NCBI GenBank assembly: GCA_947359465.1
Contig: OX375883.1
Coordinates: 96,360,293-96,424,292 of the forward strand
DNA: 64,000 nucleotides
Reading direction: 5' to 3'
Source: Metellina segmentata
Taxonomy: Eukaryota; Arthropoda; Arachnida; Araneae; Tetragnathidae
The notes under the pieces were generated by a model, which ran no database searches, had not been told where the DNA came from, and was given only the letters and a program-made list of their open reading frames with translations. Below, in pieces: positions 46,801-53,854 of the stretch. How positions within the stretch are numbered: the stretch's first letter is position 1; each line of letters opens with the position of its first letter. Position numbers and translations under genes: made by a program.

Positions 46801-49800
46801 AAAGTTAATTCTGTCTGAGAAATTATATGCCAAATCATTAGTTAGATATTTGAAAAAGCTGTACTATTTTCCAGACGGTTCAGCTGCGCAGTGCATAATT
46901 CATAAGCTGTGGCACTTTTATGCCACATCATATGGGAAGCGAATTTGTGATGGAGTAGGGGATATGGTAAAAAGGCTTGCTGCTAAAGCCAGCCTCCAGA
47001 ATTTATTACAAAACCAAATTCTAACACCTTTTCAGCTTTTTCAGTGTGAATATTTGCCATCCATCACATTTTTTTATGTAACCGATAAATAGTATATAAA
47101 TAAAGACAAGATTCTAAAACCATTCTTTGAAAATGCTGTGGCAGTCTCAGGGACCCATAAATTCCATGTCTTCATTCCTCTAGATCTAAATAGGGTCAAA
47201 ACCAAAATCTACTCATTTTCTGATGACTCAGAAACATAGGGTACAAATTATCCCTGGTGATGATGATATTCCATTTGAAGAAATTGTGGGTTTTGTCGCT
47301 TGTGCTTACGATAAAGAGTGATGGTTGGCGCATGTTGACTCAAAAGACGATGTTGAAAAGGAAATTCTTGTGTCCTTTCTTCACCCAAAACGGCCATTGC
47401 TATCATACACAAATCCTAGGAGAGCAGATACCTTAGCACTGCCGATGAGCAATATTTTGTGCACATGACATCCAACCACTGCAACAGGTAGAACCTATCG
47501 AGTTCCAGCAGATGAGATGGCCGAAGCAGCACAAGTTTTGGCAAAGAAGAAAACTCACATTTACTAATTTCAAGTGCTAAAAGAAGAAAAAATCTGTTCC
47601 TTGAATGTAAAGTAAGTTGAATTTGTTGTTTAAATAAAATAGGGTAAATAAAATTTAAATACAATGGTGTTGGTTAAGAGATTAATTTTTATCTAGGGTA
47701 ACAAGTCACGAATTAACAGAATTTTCACACGTCTTGATTCAGATAAAAAAATATTTTAATATGATACCATCGGAATACCATCATGAAACTTTGTACACAC
47801 CTTACTATTGAGGTTTAGTATAAAATATATTTCTTTCATCAAAATTAAAAATTCCAATTTTTGTTTTTTTACAAACAAAATTTTTTTTAGTTAAAAAAAA
47901 TATATATAAATTGATGTGGTACATCCAAGCTATATGTTAAATTAAAGCCCTTGTAAATCTAAAGAGAATGGTACAAATTTGAGCTTTCTAGGACAAACGA
48001 TTTTTGAGTTACGTGCTTTTAAATATATCAAAACGTTCCTAAAAACTGATGTTTTTAAATTTTTCAAAAATGTATAACTCAAAAACGAACGGTCCAAAAA
48101 AATTAAAACTTGGTATTTTTGGTCATATTGGTGAGTAGAACACAATCACTAAATATGATACATTTTGAAAACCTCAAGGTTTAAAATAATTTTTTTATTG
48201 GTTGATTTGATGTGGAATGACCCTATTTTTCTTTTGAACAGTTTTGCTGAAAGTGAACTATTTACTTTCTTGACAGTGTGTGTACAGTTATTTTTGAGTT
48301 CACTCAAAGAGTTTGATATATCCCCGGCACATAAGTTTAATGTGGGTGCTATGAATCTATGCCGAAATATAGGAGTATTTGCTGCTTATGGTATCTCTAG
48401 GCTTGACTGATGCATTAGCATTATCAGTAATAAATGAAAAATATGTTATTGTTTTCAATAAATGTTAAACTATAAGTAATCTATAAAACAAAATTCTGAT
48501 AAATATATACACACATATGCAGGGTGTTGTAAAACTAATGCAACAAACCTTAAAGGGTGTTAGAACACACAGAAACAAACGCTTTTCATCATAGAATGCA
48601 GGGTTGCAAATAGAGCAGTTTCGTGCTTTTTATTTCTCCACACTGCAGAAAGAAAATTGGCATGAAACATCAAAACCAAATGTCATCAACTGCTGGACAC
48701 ATCGAAATGAAATCAAAATTGCAGACATTAAGTAAATGTACTAATTGAACCACATGTACAAATATTAATCAGTAAATACAGCAAGGAATTGCGACCACTA
48801 CTACTGATACATGTGTCGCATCGTAGAGGTAAAGATTCCAGCACATATGGCAGTCATGAACTTTGCAGCTTCTTCTCGAGTGTTAGCACAGCTCTGGAGC
48901 ACTGCGATAGATGTGGTATTGTCTGCCTTACAGTTCGATGGTGTCTGCTGCCTCGGGGATTGCATGCAAGGATTTCTTGTGGAAGACGTCCTTTACCCTG
49001 ACTCACCGACGCCTTGGCTATAATGGGTGATTGTGTATGGACAATGGAGTATGGATTGTCACCAGGTCGTGTTTTCTGACTATTCCTGCTTTAACTTGGA
49101 CTACACTGATGGCTGTATATGCATTAGAGGGCATTACGGTGAGCACCTTCTTCCGGAATGCATTTCAAAGTGTCATACTGGACGAATGGCGAGTACAGTG
49201 GTGTGTGGTACCATTGGTTATCAATAGCATATCCTGGCTGCTACAAATTGAAGGTATTCGCAACGTCAACCACTACATCAGGTTGTAGAAGTTGGTCAAA
49301 CCCCCTTCTGCAACATCCCGGCGCTATATACCAACATGAAAATGCCCGATCACATGCTGACCAGAATGTGCAACCTTCTCGGCATCATAATAGATACTGC
49401 TGCTTCCTTGGCCTGCCTGTTCCGGAGTTGCCAAGTGCTCCTGAACTTTCAGAGTTTCTCTGCTAAAGCATCGAAGATCCGCAACTCATCGTGTTGTGTG
49501 ATTCACTCTGGAAATCGCGTCGATGCTGGGAAATTTCCCCTGTGGAAGGGGGAAACTTTTCTACTTATGGGGGAAATGTTCGCCAGATTCTTCAATTGGA
49601 TTGCGATATTTTTCTTATGAAAAGGGAAAATTTTTCGCTTGCGGGGAAATTGTGTATTGGATTTGTTTCTATAATTTAAGGATGAAACCTTTTATGTATA
49701 CATGTAATTTTTTATCCTTTATCTATATGTGAGACTTTTACATGTCTCACTATGTAATTACCAATAAAACGAGCAGGACAGTGAGCAATGCAAAAGGCGT

Positions 49801-51239
49801 CTTTATTAGACAACAGTAAAGAATGAATTGTTACAAGAAAATGATGCAGCAAGCTACAAAACAGCGTATCATTAAATTAATTATTCGTTGATCAGCAATA
49901 CTCAGACAGCTCTTCTCACGGCACAGAACAGATTCCATTGTCTTGTATGGTATCATCGCTCGAACATTTAATGGGACATAGATGGATTATTGCGTGGGAA
50001 GATGCATTTAGCTAAGCTTCCAAAAATTAATTATTTCTGATGCAATGGGCTGAGAAACTGCGTAATTTAGTGACGTGGAAAAAGTATCTCACAGACGCCA
50101 GCCAGACAGGCTCTAAGCAATTTTTTTTTGTTTGATTCATTTTATATATATATATATATGTGTATATATATATATATGTGTGTATATATATGTGTATATA
50201 TATATATATATATGTGTATATATATATATATATGTGTATATATATATATGTGTGTATGTGTGTGCGCGTGTGTAAAGAAATTATTTGTAATAGGGAATTT
50301 TATGACTGTTTTTAAAGAAAAGTTTGCCAGTTATTCATTTTTGTCCTTATTTTTGCACTGCTCCTGAAGCAACCTCAAAATTGAAATTTTATGAGATTGC
50401 TCCTGTAGCTCCTCAGAAAAGGTTGGCAACCCTGTTTGCCAGACTTGTTACTAATTGTATGGATGTGGTCACTCGTCAACATACCCATTAACGTTCTCCA
50501 GCAGTCACTAGGAACGAACAGTGAACTTGGCTCGAAGCAGCCTGTCATGCAATTCCACAGGAACACATCCAAAGCCTCTTTCATTCAATTCCATAACATT
50601 TAGAAGGTCTTATTACCGCTCCTGGCAACTTAACAAATTACTAATTTTGTGCTAGTAATGTGGTTGCATAGATCTGACTGAACCTTTTTAATCCTTTATT
50701 TGTATCACCATTAGTTAATATGTGGAATAAATTTCATTGAAATCGGACATTTCCTTCATAAACGTGAATGTATATTAGAACCTGAAGCTTATTTTTTTAT
50801 GTATCAATCACAATATATATTAATTGATATCCATTAAATAGGCTTCAGGTTAATTTCTTTTTCAGGCATTTTAAATTGATGCCTTTAGAATAAAATTCTC
50901 GATTTTTCTGTTCTTGGAAGTCTCCAAAAGATTATCACTGAGAAATTTACATCTCTACTTAGTCTTTCACATGTCAAATTTACCAAGTCTTGGAAATAAA
51001 TGCTCATTAACGAGGGTCCTTGAAATATTTTTAGGAAGTCCTTAAATGTTCTGGAGTTAAGTTTATGCAAAGGAGGGTGAAACTTGTAAAATGTAGTTTT
51101 ATGTAAACATTTGATGTTATTTTTCATTGACAGGAACGATGACAAAACAGCCGCCGACTACAAAGTCACTGGGGGCTCTGTTCTACATTTAGTCTTAGCT
51201 CTGAGAGGTGGCCATCATACGTTCTGGTCTTCTGTGTAA
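28831..51239 (+). CDS. NEDD8: NEDD8 ubiquitin-like modifier, complete gene of five coding exons
   Basis: Joining 28831-28848, 31025-31042, 36765-36794, 44600-44682 and 51134-51239 gives 84 codons plus stop with every junction at GT/AG. The product is a beta-grasp ubiquitin-like protein. Once cleaved after Gly75-Gly76 it is conjugated through APPBP1-UBA3 (E1) and UBC12/UBE2F (E2), chiefly to cullins, activating cullin-RING ubiquitin ligases. Identification rests on [35 protein letters not shown], the hydrophobic patch (Leu8, Ile44, His68, Val70), Lys48, and above all Ala72 before LRGG. Ubiquitin has Arg at that place, and Ala72 is what the NEDD8 E1 selects. The propeptide after Gly76 is eight residues (HHTFWSSV), longer than and unlike the five-residue human tail. 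The introns total over 22 kb and are full of transposons. Confidence 0.97.
28849..31024 (+). other. NEDD8 intron 1
   Basis: 2.2 kb, mostly AT-rich. 29770-30240 is conspicuously GC-richer (for example GGAGTCCCATGTCCCTGGGA near 30001 and GGTGAGCCGTATGC near 30181) and looks like a dispersed repeat of its own, although no second copy is present here. The acceptor is TTATTTAG. Confidence 0.6.
31025..31042 (+). CDS. NEDD8: NEDD8 coding exon 2
   Basis: Six codons (TLTGKE) between acceptor TTTAG and donor GTAAGT. This 18-base microexon is set by perfect continuity with the family sequence. Confidence 0.93.
32428..34415. mobile_element. Family D transposon, copy 2, split by a Tc1 element
   Basis: This corresponds block by block to 6338-7530: the left CCTTTGAAAGTACTTGATTT, central TTGCTTTTTTGCAAAACTAT, AATCTAAATTGTAACCAAAA, and the right TTTCAGGTCCTTGAAAAA. 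The inserted Tc1 element at 32628-33499 separates the left 200 bp from the rest. The terminal GGTTCCCAC-type ends are eroded here. Confidence 0.75.
32628..33499 (-). pseudogene. Tc1-type element with internally deleted transposase
   Basis: The inverted ends share CACTGA, GCCAAAACATTATGACCA (left 32630-32656, right 33472-33498), and TA lies beside each end. On the minus strand the reading starts at 33351 with [20 protein letters not shown], a helix-turn-helix start. In shifted frames [34 protein letters not shown] and [11 protein letters not shown] follow. The text then jumps directly to [20 protein letters not shown] and PNSLDLN, so the segment with the first two catalytic Asp residues is deleted. 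The element is 0.87 kb instead of the 1.3-1.6 kb expected. It encoded a cut-and-paste transposase and is dead. Confidence 0.88.
35372..35914 (+). pseudogene. hAT transposase C-terminal relic
   Basis: The reading ends with [16 protein letters not shown], then after an in-frame stop at 35759-35761 [20 protein letters not shown], then [18 protein letters not shown]. This is the hAT dimerisation region: A-x-x-W-W, then the S-x-x-S-x-E-R-x-F-S motif, then RN-R-L. The single stop and the lack of any N-terminal catalytic part mark it as a pseudogene. It is a different hAT branch from the relic at 25895. Confidence 0.8.
36246..36270. repeat. TA microsatellite
   Basis: About twelve uninterrupted TA units. 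Confidence 0.9.
36765..36794 (+). CDS. NEDD8: NEDD8 coding exon 3
   Basis: Ten codons ([10 protein letters not shown]) between acceptor TTTTTTCTTGCAG and donor GTGAAT. Confidence 0.95.
37659..39149. mobile_element. hAT-like non-autonomous element with ATTTAAATCA motifs
   Basis: It begins CAGGGTGTCAAGATTTAAAT and ends with the complement of CAAAGTGTAAAAAAATCATG. It is flanked by a perfect 8-bp duplication, TTATCATA (37651-37658 and 39150-39157). The subterminal regions are rich in GATTTAAATC palindromes on both sides. No transposase is readable inside. The length of the duplication and the CAGGG end support the hAT class. Confidence 0.85.
40382..40758 (-). other. Two overlapping open frames, unrecognised
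   Basis: Minus-strand frames of 67 and 65 codons overlap near 40555-40579 and could be one former protein broken by a frameshift (first part [17 protein letters not shown], second part [15 protein letters not shown]). I recognise no family. The segment lies inside the hAT-like element at 39604-42668 and is less AT-rich than its surroundings. Confidence 0.3.
41182..41895 (+). repeat. Dispersed repeat family F, copy with hairpins and a CRE palindrome
   Basis: This shares with 56385-57080 and 55480-55990 the blocks ACTCTTTCTTATGGTA, AAATTGGTTCATAAATAAA, GGTTTACGGAGAAAGTACG / GAGAAAGTAC and AAAATTGTACAGGGAACA. TGACGTCA lies at 41709-41716. The right part carries hairpins: GTTGGTTTGCGAAGCAACCA (41797 on) and the perfect GATTGCGTAGCAATC (41830-41844). 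It is nested in the hAT-like element. Confidence 0.75.
43731..44425. mobile_element. Probable hAT-like MITE with AACCAGGGAA-type ends
   Basis: The right end is TTCTAGGATTTTGTTGTCAC followed by CCTG. The left end is an eroded complement of it (CAAGTGGTAACAGAACCTGG). Both subterminal regions contain CAGGGAA. No clear target duplication and no coding sequence. Confidence 0.5.
44600..44682 (+). CDS. NEDD8: NEDD8 coding exon 4
   Basis: 83 bases encoding [16 protein letters not shown] and [10 protein letters not shown]. It ends inside the Met50 codon (AT, with the G supplied by exon 5). The acceptor is TTCATCTAG, the donor GTAAGT. Confidence 0.96.
45800..46247 (-). repeat. tRNA-derived SINE (family G) inside one arm of the palindrome
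   Basis: On the minus strand it starts with a tRNA-like head containing GGTTGCTCAGTCAGTAGAGC (box A) and GTGGGTTCTGTCC (box B position), and it ends in an AAGAAACAACA tail. It is bounded by a perfect 13-bp duplication, GGATTTGTGTATG, at 45787-45799 and 46248-46260. The homologous point in the right arm (near 47410) has a single copy of that sequence, that is, the empty site. Confidence 0.9.
46265..46771 (-). pseudogene. Left-arm copy of transposon protein C-terminus
   Basis: The minus strand reads [40 protein letters not shown], then after a stop [39 protein letters not shown] and [20 protein letters not shown]. The reading is nearly open over about 165 codons; the stop before FEKAVAVSG and the SINE insertion disrupt it. 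The N-terminal part of the protein, presumably including catalytic residues, is absent. Confidence 0.6.
46850..47560 (+). pseudogene. Right-arm copy of transposon protein C-terminus
   Basis: The plus strand reads [50 protein letters not shown], then a stop at 47090-47092 and further damaged pieces equivalent to the left arm. It extends further toward the N-terminus than the left-arm copy (the FPDGSAAQ and ATSYGK blocks), so the palindrome is asymmetric at its centre. Confidence 0.6.
48525..49480 (+). pseudogene. Tc1-type transposase relic, a third Tc1 family
   Basis: The left end is probably CAGGGTGTTGTAAAACTAAT at 48520. The catalytic domain is readable in several frames as [20 protein letters not shown] (first Asp region), [20 protein letters not shown], then [16 protein letters not shown] (second Asp replaced by Glu in this reading), then a damaged CLFRSC region where the third acidic residue would be. 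Numerous frameshifts. It is clearly unlike the Tc1 copies at 17818 and 32628. Confidence 0.7.
50141..50272. repeat. TA / TATG microsatellite
   Basis: Alternating blocks of TA repeats and GTGTATATA units over about 130 bases, ending in TGTGTGCGCGTGTGT. Any open frame here encodes only Tyr/Ile/Cys/Met repeats and is not a gene. Confidence 0.92.
51134..51239 (+). CDS. NEDD8: NEDD8 coding exon 5
   Basis: It completes Met50 and encodes [26 protein letters not shown] and the eight-residue propeptide HHTFWSSV before TAA at 51237. The acceptor is TTGACAG. Confidence 0.96.
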
Positions 51240-51315
51240 CGCATGAAATTCTTTATGAAACTTTTAAAATGCTTCTTCAATGTCCACATCGTTTGGGTTG
51301 CTTCAAGGTGATCAA

Positions 51316-51391
51316 AATAAATCCTTGCTCATTTTGTGGTAAAGTAAATTCCCATGTGTAAATGTTCTGAGTTATGTAAACATTCAATAAA
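51316..51391 (+). terminator. NEDD8 polyadenylation signals
   Basis: AATAAA at 51316-51321 and again at 51386-51391, 77 and 147 bases past the stop codon, the usual distance for a short 3' untranslated region. Confidence 0.7.
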
Positions 51392-52440
51392 AATATGAGT
51401 TTATTCTGTGTCACTGTTGTCAAGTATTTTTGTCCAGGCTGTTTTGCTTACCAGTTCACTCTTTCTGAATTTCCAAGTGGAAAAAAATATTTTCTAGATT
51501 TTTCATCAATAGAAAATTTTATCATGGCGCTATTTTTAATTTTGGCACAGACAACAGAAACAGAAGGTATTTGATGGTCGCCCATTGGGTGCTCCTTCAC
51601 TTCTGGCCTTGTAGTGGCAAAATGATTACAAATCAACAATGCCTGCCATTGGATAAAAAAAAAAAGTTTTGGCACCAGGTCGTGACAAGCCAAAGAAAAC
51701 ATCAGAATCAGTGGTCGTCGGATTGGCACAAACTTTTTTTGGCTATATTCTTCATGAAAAACCTGCAAATGCCTCTAAAACACTGAAAAATTTAATTGAT
51801 CATTTTTGCATATAATTCGCACGGTTTTGTGTAAGATTTTTTTTGCCGAGTTCAAACCGACTCCAAGCATGCGGGATTACTGAATTGGTCAATAACTCTT
51901 TAGTGGACTGTATTTGAATTATTCAATTTCGTTGCAACAAAAACAACCTTTATTTACAACAAACTTAACAACGTCGTGGATGGACCACTCTCATTTAGGC
52001 TAAGGAAGCCTAGTACAAATTAGGGCTAAGGAAGCCGCGTTTTCTTAAGCTCAATGAGAGTACCTCTCTCCTCTGTGTCTCAAGCCTCAATGTCCCCCAC
52101 GTGCTCACACAGCACCCTTTACAATATATAGAGATTTAACAATTACTTTTTCTATTTTTGACTTCTTCCATAAAGCTTAATTTGGTGCTTTAAAATATTT
52201 TTATTGTAAGAAAAATTTATTTTAAATTTTTTTTTCTTTTGATATTTGTAAATTTTTTTTTTGTGTAAATCTTTTAGATTTTTACTTAGTTGTTAGCATG
52301 TATATATGTGTGTGTGGAAACCTTTCATTCTAAGACAGTCAACCTTTTAAGGCTTCAAGAGAAGTTATTCCATTTCTTCTAACATTAAAAAAAAAAATTA
52401 AGTATTGTAAATTTGTAACTTATTTGCATAAACCAGTCAC
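51392..52440. other. Intergenic stretch between NEDD8 and AOAH, upper part
   Basis: 51574-51605 resembles the body of the SINE at 8128-8240 (GGTGCTCCTTCAC). The remainder is AT-rich with no recognised gene. A 106-codon minus-strand frame at 51448-51768 overlaps this repeat and is not recognised. Confidence 0.4.
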
Positions 52441-52525
52441 TGGATAGGGGATTGATCCCAGATCGTCGTCAATAGCCTGTTGTGTTGCTCTAGTACGACA
52501 TTGATTAAAAAATTATCTAAAATTT
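52441..52525 (+). repeat. SINE family A, 3' fragment
   Basis: It carries the GGGATTGATCCCAGATCGTC..GTCAATAGCC and TTGTGTTGCTCTAGTACGAC blocks and an AAATTATC tail. Confidence 0.75.
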
Positions 52526-53609
52526 ACCACTTTTTAGTTGAAAACAGAAGACATTTATCTGCCATTTAAGTGGGATAAGATTAGTAAATGCTGAGCTCAA
52601 AACTACAGTTAATCTTAAAGCACAATACCAATAAAAATATTTCACTGATAAGATTTCGGAAGCAATTACACCTTAACTTTATTGTGTGCTGTTTGATTTT
52701 GAAGTTAGGGAAATTTTACATTCAACGACATTATTTCATTATCCATATACTTATCTGTTTTGTTTCCCTTGGAATTTGTGAATGTTTTGTTCATGTTCTG
52801 CAGAATACACTTGGCATTTTCTATTCAAAATCAGCAACTCCTTTCAAAGGCTTTGCGAAGTTGTGAATCTTTCAAAACCCATTTTTAACCAAAATATTTC
52901 GGTCATAGTGCAAGTGTATTGTGTCTAATTTTGTAATTATACAACCTACGTAAGCATTGCATTGGTGGATTAAAAAAAAAATATTTGTTACTATTTCTGA
53001 CTTTTGCTACTTTGGCGACTATGTATATCTTTTCAAGCAAAATCGCCTCAAGCTACTAATTTGGGGACTTGAAAATTCACCAAAGACGAACAAAAAAATA
53101 TAGTTCTTTTTTATGTATTAGCAGGCTGAAATTTTTTTTTTAACATTTCTTTAGAGAATTTTTGCTGCCTAGTTTCCTGTTTAGTTGCCTAGTTCGCTGT
53201 TTAGTTGTTAGAACTGGTTTTAAATGAGGCATTCAGAACTAGAGTGGATCAAGTCCATTTTATAACATCTTGAGATGCATTGAGATAAAGTTTCTTTGCG
53301 ATTGTACTTTTCCTTTTCGGCTGCTTTACTACTGCCATCTCGTGTACCAAAGCAGCCAGGGACGTGATTCAAAGATGCACTCAAGCGATTCAACTTAAAT
53401 GAGTTCTGGTGTGGGATGATCAGAGTTTGACCAGAAAGTGCACTGTTCTGAACGCCTCGACTAGTGAGTTCTATTCTAAAGACAAGGAACAATACCGAGA
53501 AATATTCTTTATCTAAAGCTGGAAATGTGCGAGTACTGTGGTTCTGAATACACAATGAATGTTTCTTGGCAGAAGAGAACAAAACTGCAATGATGTTGGC
53601 AAGTAATGT
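52526..53609. other. Intergenic stretch 3' of AOAH, nothing recognised
   Basis: A 92-codon plus-strand frame (52588-52866) and a 137-codon minus-strand frame (53220-53633) are open but unrecognised. The second lies just beyond the AOAH polyadenylation signal. Confidence 0.4.
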
Positions 53610-53615
53610 TTTATT
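53610..53615 (-). terminator. AOAH polyadenylation signal
   Basis: AATAAA on the minus strand (TTTATT on the plus strand), 111 bases past the AOAH stop codon. Confidence 0.65.
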
Positions 53616-53725
53616 TGAAGAACATATGTACATTATAAATAATCCATGACAAAGTTATGAATTCCTATTGATGATAGCGTGAAACTATATTACAGATGAG
53701 ACGCTGTTTCAATAAAGTTCAATTT

Positions 53726-53854
53726 TTAATGTCCTCCTTGATTCCCAAAAACTTTTTCGATGATGGGGTTGTTAGGGTTCACGTCCCCTAGCACTTCTGG
53801 ATAGTTTTCTGCAATTTCCTGCCACATGGCTTGAGTGATAAGAGGTAACACTTC
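53726..53854 (-). CDS. AOAH: AOAH last coding exon
   Basis: It encodes EVLPLITQAMWQEIAENYPE, VLGDVNPNNP and IIEKVFGNQGGH, then TAA. The acceptor on the minus strand is TTTGCTTGTAG. The phase is 0. Confidence 0.93.
   Translation of the reverse strand, partial: EVLPLITQAMWQEIAENYPEVLGDVNPNNPIIEKVFGNQGGH

Larger units (their letters stand above)
44990..48223. mobile_element. 3.2-kb palindromic DNA transposon with 4-bp target duplication
   Basis: The ends are GGGTCGTTCCACACCAAATC and the complement of GGGTCATTCCACATCAAATC, flanked by TATT on both sides (44986-44989, 48224-48227). The whole element is two inverted arms of about 1.3 kb each around a spacer of roughly 0.2 kb (about 46730-46925). 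In sampled inner stretches the arms are nearly identical; near the tips they differ more. Each arm encodes, reading outward, the C-terminal part of one protein: [24 protein letters not shown], then EEIVGFV and WWLAHVDS in the left arm. I know this protein type from arthropod transposons but cannot name the superfamily. Stops break both copies. A SINE sits in the left arm only. Confidence 0.85.
44683..51133 (+). other. NEDD8 intron 4
   Basis: 6.5 kb. It contains the palindromic element 44990-48223, a Tc1 relic (about 48525-49480), GGGGAAA-rich repeats (49520-49650) and a long TATG/TA microsatellite (50141-50272). The acceptor is TTCATTGACAG. 49740-50130 and 50280-51133 hold nothing recognised. 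Confidence 0.8.

Noticed and set aside
50128..50367. 79-codon open frame
   Set aside because: It is mostly the translation of a TA/TATG microsatellite.
53220..53633. 137-codon minus-strand open frame downstream of AOAH
   Set aside because: It lies past the AOAH polyadenylation signal and has no recognisable family or start context.
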